This document shows, one piece after another, positions 7,822 to 15,314 of a stretch of 64,000 nt of DNA. Below the pieces are notes generated by a model. That model was not told the origin of the DNA. It made no database searches and saw only the letters and a program-made list of their open reading frames with translations. The translations under genes were made by a program, and so were the position numbers. The stretch lies in NCBI GenBank assembly GCA_021156365.1, contig JAJNDK010000007.1, forward strand, positions 62,001-126,000. Direction: 5' to 3'. The DNA is from Bacteroidota bacterium. GTDB taxonomy: Bacteria > Bacteroidota > Bacteroidia > B-17B0 > Aurantibacillaceae. Numbering within the stretch: position 1 is the stretch's first letter; each line of letters begins with the position of its first letter.

Positions 7822-9225
7822 ATGTTTGGATTAGATACTGGCCTGGCAATTTTATTGGTTGTTTGTTTATTATTAGCTTGTTTTTTTGAATTTATAAACG
7901 GTTTCCACGACACAGCTAATGCAGTAGCCACCGTGATCTATACCAACTCAATGAAACCTACTGTTGCAGTTGTATACAGCGGGGCATTGAATTTTATCGG
8001 AGTTATTACAGGCGGTATCGCCGTAGCAATGGGGATTGTGAATCTCCTTCCAATGGAAGTGTTGGTGGATTCTAATCCCTACCATGGTATAGCCATGATC
8101 CTGGCACTTCTCCTAAGCGCGATCATCTGGAATTTCGGTACCTGGTATTTCGGTATCCCGTCTTCCAGCTCACATACACTTATCGGTTCTATTCTTGGTA
8201 TCGGCCTTGCATTTTATTTTTTACCCGATAATGTAGGCGGAAGCGCCGTGAACTGGGACAAAGCAAAAGACACGGGCTGGGCGCTTCTGTTGTCGCCAGT
8301 TGCGGGTTTTTCGCTGGCGATCATCGTCATGTTTATTTTCAAACGACTGATAAAGAATGAGACGGTATATAAAGAACCCGTTCCCGGCAACAAGCCTCCG
8401 ATCTGGATCCGTATGATGTTAGGCCTGACCTGTGGTATGGTGAGTTTTTTTCATGGGCAGAACGACGGACAAAAAGGGGTAGGTATCATTATGATGATCC
8501 TCATTGCCATTCTGCCCGGATATTTCTCGCTCGATGAACGGGTGAACATGCAAAGTATCGCAGCGAATGTTGCAAAGATAGAATACATCGTTACACATTC
8601 CGATACTACTAAGTTCGGTGCTGATGAATTTAAACATTCCACCATCGTCAGGGAAAATGCTGTGGCTTACAAGCAGGTCACAGGAAAAAAATTCAATTCA
8701 ACTGATATTGCCATAACGGACCGTTTTGGTATCCGCAGGGATGTAGTGAAGCTAACAAAGTCAGCAGAAAAGCTGATCCGGAGCCCGAATTTTGCCATTT
8801 CCAAGAATAACAAAAAAGAACTGGAAGCAGAAATAAAAAGTGCTAAAAAACTGGTGGAGTATGCACCCAGCTGGGTGATCGTTGTGATCTCCATGTGCCT
8901 CGGACTGGGTACGATGATCGGCTGGAAACGTGTCGTGAAAACGATCGGGGAGAAAATTGGTAAGCAGCACATGAGCTATGCGCAGGGAGCAAGTGCGGAG
9001 ATCGTTGCATCCATCGGCATCGGTATGGCTACCTGGAAAGGGCTGCCGGTAAGTACCACACATATGTTATCCTCGGGCATCATGGGAACGATGGTGGCGA
9101 AGAAAGGTCTGAAGAATTTACAAAAGAAAACCATCATCAATATCCTGCTGGCCTGGGTGCTTACATTACCTGTAACCATTGTGCTTTCCGGAGGATTGTT
9201 CCTTTTCTTCCGCTGGGTTTTCTAA
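7822..9225 (+). CDS. Inorganic phosphate transporter, Pit/PHO-4 family (copy 2, tandem duplicate)
   Basis: 467 residues from the ATG at 7822. The frame is open from 7753, but the MFGLDTGLAILL start matches copy 1 exactly and a promoter box lies between the two possible starts. Residues 1-235 and 345-467 are almost identical to copy 1, including GFHDTANAVATVIYTNS and GLPVSTTHMLSSGIMG. The central soluble loop (about 240-345) has diverged, for example NLNRIEHIIVHTDTS against NVAKIEYIVTHSDTT. Separate promoter and terminator signals suggest independent expression from copy 1, perhaps for different phosphate regimes; that is inference. Confidence 0.94.
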   Translation: MFGLDTGLAILLVVCLLLACFFEFINGFHDTANAVATVIYTNSMKPTVAVVYSGALNFIGVITGGIAVAMGIVNLLPMEVLVDSNPYHGIAMILALLLSAIIWNFGTWYFGIPSSSSHTLIGSILGIGLAFYFLPDNVGGSAVNWDKAKDTGWALLLSPVAGFSLAIIVMFIFKRLIKNETVYKEPVPGNKPPIWIRMMLGLTCGMVSFFHGQNDGQKGVGIIMMILIAILPGYFSLDERVNMQSIAANVAKIEYIVTHSDTTKFGADEFKHSTIVRENAVAYKQVTGKKFNSTDIAITDRFGIRRDVVKLTKSAEKLIRSPNFAISKNNKKELEAEIKSAKKLVEYAPSWVIVVISMCLGLGTMIGWKRVVKTIGEKIGKQHMSYAQGASAEIVASIGIGMATWKGLPVSTTHMLSSGIMGTMVAKKGLKNLQKKTIINILLAWVLTLPVTIVLSGGLFLFFRWVF

Positions 9226-9283
9226 AGAGAATTTTGCGTCCAGGATTTCATTCCTAACTACATAGTAGTGTTGATTAAAGAAT

Positions 9284-9325
9284 AAACAAAAAACATCAGG
9301 TCGTCCGACTTCGTATTTTTTGTTT
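9284..9325 (+). terminator. Possible A/T-arm terminator after second Pit gene
   Basis: AAACAAAAAA (9284-9293) pairs with TTTTTTGTTT (9316-9325), enclosing a GTCG/CGAC inner pairing. The outer arms are A/T only, so strength is uncertain. The rest of 9226-9408 shows nothing else recognisable. Confidence 0.4.
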
Positions 9326-9408
9326 TATCAACAATGGGCTTTTGAACAATTTCTTAACTCTTAATACTGGCTTCACAGTTCCTTAATCGAATACTAATGC
9401 TGTGTATA

Positions 9409-9416
9409 TAGCTTTG
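9409..9416 (+). promoter_or_regulatory. -7 promoter box (TAGCTTTG) upstream of the envelope operon
   Basis: Exact TAnnTTTG match. It ends 16 nt before a TTG-initiated small ORF and 233 nt before the metallophosphoesterase ATG, so it either drives the small ORF plus the operon or gives a long leader. Confidence 0.5.
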
Positions 9417-9432
9417 CACTAAACTTAATTAA

Positions 9433-9639
9433 TTGACAACATTTGCCCACACACTAAGCCGCAAAGAGTTCCTTAAGTTTTTCGCCTCCCTGATAGTTTT
9501 TTTTGTTCTCCTGAATATACTAAAGACAGTGGCGGTTTTCAAAGCCGTCTCTCAGAAATTAGCCGAACCGTTTCTCCTGTACGATTCACTCCTGTATTCC
9601 GCTTTCAGAAGCAGAGCTATAAATAAGCAACATAAATAA
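9433..9639 (+). CDS. Possible small single-pass membrane protein (68 aa, TTG start)
   Basis: The frame encodes 68 residues with a strongly hydrophobic stretch (FLKFFASLIVFFVLLNIL, about residues 13-30) followed by a basic tail. Its start lies 16 nt after a full -7 box, and its stop is 10 nt before the metallophosphoesterase start, which is operon-like spacing. Against it: the start codon is TTG and no family is recognised. It could be a leader peptide, a membrane-anchored small protein, or chance coding in a long leader. Confidence 0.4.
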   Translation: MTTFAHTLSRKEFLKFFASLIVFFVLLNILKTVAVFKAVSQKLAEPFLLYDSLLYSAFRSRAINKQHK

Positions 9640-9649
9640 AAATAACCAT

Positions 9650-10603
9650 ATGAGCCAGACAACTACGATCAAAAAAAAGAAGCGCAAAATAGACCTGCTG
9701 GTGATCTCCGACATCCACCTCGGAACCTATGGTTGCCACAGCAAAGAATTGTTGCGTTACCTGAAAAGTATCAAACCTAAGATGATCGTACTGAACGGCG
9801 ACATCATTGATATGTGGCAATTCAACAAACGCTACTGGCCGAAATCGCATATGAAAGTGATCCATAAGATCATCAAGTGGATAAGCAAAGGTGTGAAGGT
9901 ATATTATATAACAGGCAACCATGATGAAATGCTTCGGAAATTCGCCGGATTCAAAATGGGCTCCCTGGTTATTGATAATAAGCTGTTGCTGGACCTGGAT
10001 GGAAAAAAGACATGGATCTTTCACGGAGATGTGTTCGATGTAACGATGAAACATTCCAAATGGCTTACCCGCCTTGGCTCTCATGGCTATGATCTGCTGA
10101 TCCTTATCAATGCATTTTGCAACTGGGTATCCGTAAAAATGGGCCGGGGAAAGATCTCTTTGTCCAAAACGATTAAGAACAGCGTGAAGCAGGCCGTGAA
10201 GTTCATTAACGATTTTGAAAAAACAACTGCTGAGATCGCGATCGCAAATGGATATGACTATGTACTTTGCGGACATATCCATCAGCCGGAAATAAAAACG
10301 ATCGTTACGGAAAAAGGATCGGTGCAATACCTGAACTCGGGCGACTGGATCGAAAACCTTACCGCTCTTGAATACAATGAAGGTGCATGGAGCCTGTTCC
10401 AGTACAAGGATGAGGATTTCCCGCATGATAGCGAAGAAGAGGCAGACGAAAACATTATGCAGATGAGCAATGATGAGATCTTCAATCAGATGCTGAGCGA
10501 ATTCATGGTGAGTGGAAACAAGGAAGACCTGTCGACGGGCAAAGCAGAAAACAAATCTTCGGAAAAATCAGCTCTGAGTAAAATGATCACCATTACATTC
10601 TGA
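9650..10603 (+). CDS. LpxH-like metallophosphoesterase (UDP-2,3-diacylglucosamine diphosphatase family)
   Basis: 317 residues with a complete binuclear calcineurin-like site: D21-x-H23 (SDIHLG), D51 (NGDIIDMW), N90-H91 (GNHDE), H125 (FHGD), H209 and H211 (CGHIHQP), and the family's NSGDW at about 230. GDIIDMWQF and the GHIHQPE context match LpxH and LpxH-like proteins, which hydrolyse the pyrophosphate of UDP-diacylglucosamine in lipid A synthesis at the inner membrane. It is longer than classical LpxH (about 240 aa) because of an acidic, low-complexity C-terminal tail (about residues 255-317), so it may be one of the broader paralogues. It is the first firm gene of a tight three-gene run with a GT and a GH1. 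Confidence 0.85.
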   Translation: MSQTTTIKKKKRKIDLLVISDIHLGTYGCHSKELLRYLKSIKPKMIVLNGDIIDMWQFNKRYWPKSHMKVIHKIIKWISKGVKVYYITGNHDEMLRKFAGFKMGSLVIDNKLLLDLDGKKTWIFHGDVFDVTMKHSKWLTRLGSHGYDLLILINAFCNWVSVKMGRGKISLSKTIKNSVKQAVKFINDFEKTTAEIAIANGYDYVLCGHIHQPEIKTIVTEKGSVQYLNSGDWIENLTALEYNEGAWSLFQYKDEDFPHDSEEEADENIMQMSNDEIFNQMLSEFMVSGNKEDLSTGKAENKSSEKSALSKMITITF

Positions 10604-10607
10604 CAAC

Positions 10608-11648
10608 ATGAAAATACTATACGCTGTTCAGGGCACCGGAAACGGTCATATAACAAGGGCGATGGAGATCATACCGTATCTGCAGAAGAAAGGCGAAACC
10701 GATATTCTTGTCAGTGGCATTTCTTCCGACCTGCAATTGCCTTTCCCGGTCAAGTTCAAATTAAAAGGCCTGTTCTTTGTGTTTGGTAAGCAGGGTGGGG
10801 TGGACATCTGGAAAACGTATAGGAAAATGAATTCCCTGCGCCTGCTACGCGAGATCAAAACACTGAACGTAGAAAAATACGATCTCATCATCAGTGATTT
10901 TGAGCCCGTTTCCTGCTGGGCTGCCATACGGGCGAAGAAACCCTGCATTGGACTGAGCAACCAGGTAGCCACCCTGCATCCGCTTGCTCCCAAACCTGAA
11001 AAGATGGATATGCTTGGCAAAATGGTACTGGAACACTATGCGCCTTCTACCTATAATTATGGATATCATTTTAAGAGCCTCGACAAGAATGTGTATACAC
11101 CTATCATCCGGAAAGAAGTGCGGAAGATAAAAACATCGAACGAAGGATATTATACGGTTTATCTGCCTTCGTATGACGACGAACGTATCATTAAAAATCT
11201 TTCGTATTTTGATCACATCAAATGGCAGGTGTTTTCGAAGAACAGCAAAAAGAAATACAAGGAAAAAAACATCAGTATATTTCCCATCCAGACAGAAGCT
11301 TTTCTTCAAAGTATGGCTGCTTCGAACGGAGTCCTTTGCAATGCAGGTTTCGGTACCACTTCCGAAGCCCTGTTCCTGAAGAAGAAGCTGCTGGTCGTGC
11401 CTATGAAAAAACAATATGAACAGCACTGCAACGCAGCTATGCTGAAAAGTATGGGAGTTCCGGTAATAAAAAAGCTGAATAAGAAATTCAGGGAAGATAT
11501 TGCTGAATGGATCGACAGCTCCAAAGTTGTAAAAGTAAATTATCCCGATATGACGGAGCAGATCATTGATACGATCATTACCAACCATGCCGGAACGCGG
11601 ATCATTGATGCCGATTCCGAATCATCTCACTACAATATGTTCCAATAG
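10608..11648 (+). CDS. GT-B fold glycosyltransferase (MurG/UGT-like)
   Basis: 346 residues. The N terminus MKILYAVQGTGNGHITRAMEI is the glycine-rich loop of GT-B enzymes that process 'MJ1255-like' or MurG-like acceptors. The C-terminal half has the donor-site pattern NAGFGTTSEALFLKKKLLVVPMKKQYEQHCNA (about residues 245-275), where H and Q/E residues usually grip the UDP-sugar. No signal peptide or membrane helix is seen, so it probably works on the cytoplasmic membrane face. It begins 4 nt after the metallophosphoesterase stop and ends 3 nt before the glycosidase, so the three are probably co-translated. Acceptor and sugar cannot be told from sequence. Confidence 0.82.
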   Translation: MKILYAVQGTGNGHITRAMEIIPYLQKKGETDILVSGISSDLQLPFPVKFKLKGLFFVFGKQGGVDIWKTYRKMNSLRLLREIKTLNVEKYDLIISDFEPVSCWAAIRAKKPCIGLSNQVATLHPLAPKPEKMDMLGKMVLEHYAPSTYNYGYHFKSLDKNVYTPIIRKEVRKIKTSNEGYYTVYLPSYDDERIIKNLSYFDHIKWQVFSKNSKKKYKEKNISIFPIQTEAFLQSMAASNGVLCNAGFGTTSEALFLKKKLLVVPMKKQYEQHCNAAMLKSMGVPVIKKLNKKFREDIAEWIDSSKVVKVNYPDMTEQIIDTIITNHAGTRIIDADSESSHYNMFQ

Positions 11649-11651
11649 TAT

Positions 11652-13022
11652 ATGAAGTACGAACACCCGCCATTAAAAGCAGCGGCGAAGAAAATAAAGA
11701 AAACGGATTTTGGTGATGGTTTTACCTGGGGCGTTTCTTCCTCTGCACTTCAGACGGAAGGAGCCTGTGATGCTGATGGTAAAGGACCTTCCATCTGGGA
11801 TGTGTTTTCGAAAGAAAAGAAAAAGATCCTGAACAACGATTCACCTGCGGTTGCCTGCAACTTTTACGGGCAGTATAAGGAGGATATTGCTCTACTAAAA
11901 AAACTGAACATCCCTAATTACCGTTTTTCCATTTCCTGGTCGCGCATTCTTCCAAACGGTACCGGGCAGGTGAATCAGAAAGGGCTCGATTTTTATCATA
12001 AAGTAATTGATGCCTGTATCGGCGCGGGGATAGAACCCTGGGTAACTTTGTATCATTGGGATCTTCCTGCGGCTTTGCAGGAGCAGGGCGGGTGGACCAA
12101 CAGGAAGATCATCGGATGGTTTGAAGAGTATGTACGTGTTTGTGTAAATGCATACAAGGGTAAAGTAAAATGCTGGATGGTGCTGAATGAGCCGATGGTG
12201 TTTACCGGTGCAGGATATTTTTTAGGCGTGCATGCTCCGGGCAAAAAGGGCTTGTCGAATTTTCTTCCTGCCATACACCATGCAGTGATGTGTCAGTCAG
12301 GAGGAGCACGCATCATTCGACAACTGCAGCCGGATGCGCAGATAGGTACTACGTATTCCTGTTCATACGTAACTCCGCAAACCGATTCGAAAAGAGACAA
12401 AGAAGCTGCCAAACGTATCGATGCCCTGTTGAACCGGATGTTCATAGAACCCGCATTGGGGTTGGGTTACCCGATGGAGACGATTCCCTTCCTGAAGCGT
12501 TTGCAAAAGTATATGAAACCCGGCGATGAGGAAAAAATGATCTTCGATTTCGATTTCATTGGTATTCAGAATTATACACGCGAAGTGGTTTCGTACACGT
12601 TTTACATTCCTTACCTGCAGGCGAAATTGGTGCCGGCCGACAAACGCAAGGTATTCCGTACGGCAATGAACTGGGAAGTGTATCCCGAAGCCATTTATGA
12701 AATGATAAAGAAATTCGGGCATTACAAAAAAGTAAAGAAGGTGATCGTAACGGAGAATGGTGCCTCCTTTCCCGACCTGCTGGAAGATAATGCAGTGAAC
12801 GATACGGAACGGATCAATTTTTTAGGATCCTACCTGGAGCAGGTGTTAAAAGCAAAGCAGGAAGGCCATAAAGTAGAAGGGTATTTTGTATGGTCGCTCA
12901 CTGATAATTTTGAGTGGGCGGAAGGATATCACCAGCGATTCGGCCTTATCTATGTTGATTTTGCAACGCAGCAGCGCACGGTAAAGAAATCCGGCTATTG
13001 GTACAGGGATTTTTTGAAATGA
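11652..13022 (+). CDS. Glycoside hydrolase family 1 (beta-glucosidase-like)
   Basis: 456 residues with both catalytic glutamates of GH1: acid/base E180 in VLNEP and nucleophile E368 in IVTENGAS. FTWGVSSSALQTEGA, RFSISWSRILP and the aglycone-side WSLTDNFEWAEGYHQRFG complete the family pattern. No signal peptide is present, so the enzyme should be cytoplasmic. That is unusual beside an LpxH-like enzyme and a glycosyltransferase, and suggests turnover or editing of an intracellular glycoside or glycolipid rather than digestion of external sugars (inference). The Y-rich 'FYIPYLQ' insertion near residue 317 is typical of Bacteroidota members. Last gene of the run; the repeat array follows. Confidence 0.93.
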   Translation: MKYEHPPLKAAAKKIKKTDFGDGFTWGVSSSALQTEGACDADGKGPSIWDVFSKEKKKILNNDSPAVACNFYGQYKEDIALLKKLNIPNYRFSISWSRILPNGTGQVNQKGLDFYHKVIDACIGAGIEPWVTLYHWDLPAALQEQGGWTNRKIIGWFEEYVRVCVNAYKGKVKCWMVLNEPMVFTGAGYFLGVHAPGKKGLSNFLPAIHHAVMCQSGGARIIRQLQPDAQIGTTYSCSYVTPQTDSKRDKEAAKRIDALLNRMFIEPALGLGYPMETIPFLKRLQKYMKPGDEEKMIFDFDFIGIQNYTREVVSYTFYIPYLQAKLVPADKRKVFRTAMNWEVYPEAIYEMIKKFGHYKKVKKVIVTENGASFPDLLEDNAVNDTERINFLGSYLEQVLKAKQEGHKVEGYFVWSLTDNFEWAEGYHQRFGLIYVDFATQQRTVKKSGYWYRDFLK

Positions 13023-13099
13023 AGGTACCGAAAGAAGGATAAAATCCCATTCAGGATCGCTTTGGCGTTAGAAAACCAACGGAAACCATAGAAAATACT

Positions 13100-13653
13100 A
13101 AGTCAGATGCCCTCCGACTTGCCCTTCAGCACAAAAAGAGTAAGTCAAACTCAATCTGACTTGTCGAATAACAAGTAAAAAGCTAAGTCAACCCGAATCT
13201 GACTTACCTAATTAGTGGAAAAATGATAAGTCAAACCCAATCTGACTTGTCGGATAATGAGTAAAAAGCTAAGTCAACCCGAATCTGACTTACCTAATTA
13301 GTGGAAAATGATAAGTGAAACCCAATCTGACTTGTCGGATAATGAGTAAAAAGCTAAGTCAACCCGAATCTGACTTACCCAATCAGGAGAAAAATGGTAA
13401 GTCAAACCCAATCTGACTTGTCGGATAAGGAGTAAAAAGCTAAGTCAACCCGAATCTGACTTACCCAATCAGGAGAAAAACAGTAAGTCAAACTCAATCT
13501 GACTTGTCGGTTAAGGAGTGAAAAGTTAAGTCAACTCACATTTGACTTGTTAAAACAGGAAAAAAACCAGGTCAGGATCGGTTTGACTTGCTATACTACC
13601 GGAAAAACGGAAGGAAAAAAGAGAACAAAACAAAGTCAACATCCTTCTGACTT
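13100..13653. repeat. Array of 13 hairpin repeats, 21-nt unit AAGTCA-N9-TGACTT with a 43-bp period
   Basis: Thirteen units start at 13100, 13142, 13185, 13228, 13271, 13313, 13356, 13399, 13442, 13485, 13528, 13569 and 13633. Each is an inverted repeat AAGTCA/TGACTT around nine bases. Two unit types alternate (inner ACCCGAATC against AACYCAATC), as do two 22-nt linkers (GTCGGATAATGAGTAAAAAGCT type and ACCTAATTAGTGGAAAAATGAT type), giving an 86-bp higher-order repeat. Linkers resemble one another, so they are not CRISPR spacers. The array fills the gap between convergent genes, its last unit ending 6 nt from the kdsB stop. Units at either end are the most diverged. Confidence 0.95.
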
Positions 13654-13658
13654 GCTGC

Positions 13659-14396
13659 TTACTTCCCCATCAGCTTCAGCACCTTCTCAATATCGTCCGG
13701 TGTGTCCACGCAATGACTATCATATTTGGTAGTGATGCATTTGATCTTGTATCCCGCTTCCAGCCAGCGTAATTGTTCCAGCGATTCGGCTTTCTCCAGC
13801 GGCGATGGCATTAGTCGGGTGATCCGTTCCAGTATATCAGTGCGGTAGGCATACATTCCTACATGGCGAAAATAATTGTGGTGTTTGTGCCAGTCTTTTT
13901 CTTCGATCCCTTTGATAAAAGGAATTACCATACGGCTGAAGAACAAAGCTTCCTGTTTATCGTTCAATACGATCTTCACTTCTCCTTTATCAAACAGGAC
14001 ATCGTGAGAATCTACCGCTATCATTTGTGTGACCAGCTCTGCATTGTCTTTGCAGGCACCCGCCAGCTCATCGATCTGCTCGGGAGCGAGGAAAGGCTCA
14101 TCGCCCTGGATATTGATCACATATTCATAAGTGCCTTCTGTTTTTTTCAATGCTTCAAAGCAACGATCCGTTCCGCTGGGGTGATGCGGCAGGGTATTCA
14201 CTACATTTCCTCCAAAGCTTTTTACATGCTCCATGATCCGTTCGTCGTCGGTAGCTACTACTACTTTTGCCAGTTTTTTTGCTTTGGCAGCCTGCTCATA
14301 TACGCGCTGTATCATCGATTTGCCTTCGATCTCTACAAGTGGTTTGCCCGGAAAACGGCTGGATGCATAACGTGCGGGGATAATTCCTAAGATCAT
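13659..14396 (-). CDS. kdsB: 3-deoxy-manno-octulosonate cytidylyltransferase (CMP-Kdo synthetase)
   Basis: 245 residues, standard for KdsB. The nucleotide-binding start MILGIIPARYASSRFPGKPL, VVATDDERI (about 46-54), HPSGTDRCFEA (about 78-88), NIQGDEPF (about 95-102) with the metal-binding aspartate, and HVGMYAYR are all diagnostic. The enzyme couples CTP to Kdo for LPS inner-core synthesis in the cytoplasm. The upstream KdsC-like phosphatase lies on the same strand with a gap of about 80 nt. Downstream, the message would run directly into the hairpin array, which could act as its 3' end. Confidence 0.97.
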   Translation of the reverse strand: MILGIIPARYASSRFPGKPLVEIEGKSMIQRVYEQAAKAKKLAKVVVATDDERIMEHVKSFGGNVVNTLPHHPSGTDRCFEALKKTEGTYEYVINIQGDEPFLAPEQIDELAGACKDNAELVTQMIAVDSHDVLFDKGEVKIVLNDKQEALFFSRMVIPFIKGIEEKDWHKHHNYFRHVGMYAYRTDILERITRLMPSPLEKAESLEQLRWLEAGYKIKCITTKYDSHCVDTPDDIEKVLKLMGK

Positions 14397-14475
14397 ATTG
14401 GTTGAATATTTTTGGTTTCGTGTTTCGGGTTAGTAATTACAGGATTCAGGATAAGCGTCCCAATCTTACATCTTT

Positions 14476-15195
14476 TTAAATGGAAGAATCCACTGTTATT
14501 ATCTTATCCTGCAAAGTGAAATAGGCAGTGCTGACCATTTTCTTTCTGTGCACATAAGTAGTATAATCTGCCGAATAGTCCGTACGGTGCCGGATCACCT
14601 CTTCAAATGTCCCGTTCAGTCCCATCAGCATTTCACAGGCTTCCCGGATAGCGTAATTAGCGCCATTATTAGCTGTGATATAATCAGCCAGCTTATTCTC
14701 CCGTACATATTTCTTGAAAAGCAGGCCGGCATCCCTGTTCACCATGATGCGCACGCCGCATACTTTTGCAATAGACAGATCCAGTACATCATCGAAGAAA
14801 AAACAGATCTCTTCCGGTTTTAGGTTGTGTTGTTTGCAAAAATGTTCGAGAGCATGAACCTTATCGGCAACCTTGTAATAACAACCATGAAAACATTCAC
14901 GCTTGCTGAAGTTAAATGAGATCTGGTTTCGTTCTCCCGAAATAACAGCGATATAAGGCAAGTCCTGTTTTTGTGTGAAATGAGAGAAACGAAGCAGGTT
15001 GGTGCCCATGCTGTCAGCTTCATTAAAATTACTGCTGCTGCCTTCGCCTTTAAAAGCGCTGTTGAAAACGCCATCCCAGTCGAACAAAAAAGCTTTGACT
15101 TTCGCGAATTTTTCTTTCAGCATTTCTGCCGGGCTTAAAAACTCTGCTCCGGCATTGCTGAACAGCTGGTAAATCGTCTGTGTGTTTTTATCCAT
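14476..15195 (-). CDS. KdsC-like HAD phosphatase (Kdo-8-phosphate phosphatase family)
   Basis: About 239 residues from the ATG at 15195; a longer frame to 15234 exists, but a -7 box lies between the two starts. KdsC-family landmarks in order are DWDGV (nucleophile D39 and D41), VISGER, the lysine in ADKVHAL, FFDDVLDLSIAKVCG, and NYAIREACEMLMG, the family C-terminal pattern. KdsC removes phosphate from Kdo-8-P before activation by KdsB, which is the next gene. It differs from KdsC in having about 30 extra N-terminal residues, a 40-residue C-terminal extension, and FFDD instead of VGDD, so a divergent substrate is possible. Confidence 0.8.
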   Translation of the reverse strand: MDKNTQTIYQLFSNAGAEFLSPAEMLKEKFAKVKAFLFDWDGVFNSAFKGEGSSSNFNEADSMGTNLLRFSHFTQKQDLPYIAVISGERNQISFNFSKRECFHGCYYKVADKVHALEHFCKQHNLKPEEICFFFDDVLDLSIAKVCGVRIMVNRDAGLLFKKYVRENKLADYITANNGANYAIREACEMLMGLNGTFEEVIRHRTDYSADYTTYVHRKKMVSTAYFTLQDKIITVDSSI

Positions 15196-15203
15196 AAGAG
15201 TCT

Positions 15204-15211
15204 CAAAAGTA
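15204..15211 (-). promoter_or_regulatory. -7 promoter box (TACTTTTG) of the KdsC-like gene
   Basis: Reverse-strand TACTTTTG ends 8 nt before the ATG at 15195 and lies inside the alternative longer frame, so it decides the start. Confidence 0.55.
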
Positions 15212-15302
15212 TCTAATTTTATTGAAATTTCCATCCCTGCGGCGGGTCACTGCCGTTTTTTTTGAAATCTTACTAATTCGGAATCCGTGCCTGCCCATTC
15301 AA

Positions 15303-15310
15303 TATCTTTG
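15303..15310 (+). promoter_or_regulatory. -7 promoter box (TATCTTTG) of the giant adhesin gene
   Basis: Exact TAnnTTTG match ending only 4 nt before the ATG at 15315, implying a leaderless or nearly leaderless mRNA. Confidence 0.6.
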
Positions 15311-15314
15311 ATTC

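Noticed and set aside
9617-10426. 269-codon minus-strand frame
   Set aside because: It is opposite the metallophosphoesterase, whose metal-site residues are complete on the plus strand.
13100-13653. CRISPR array
   Set aside because: Linkers between repeats are repetitive, repeats are imperfectly palindromic and two types alternate, and no cas genes are near.
13547-13732. 61-codon plus-strand frame in the repeat array
   Set aside because: It is made of repeat units and kdsB antisense sequence, with no protein signal.
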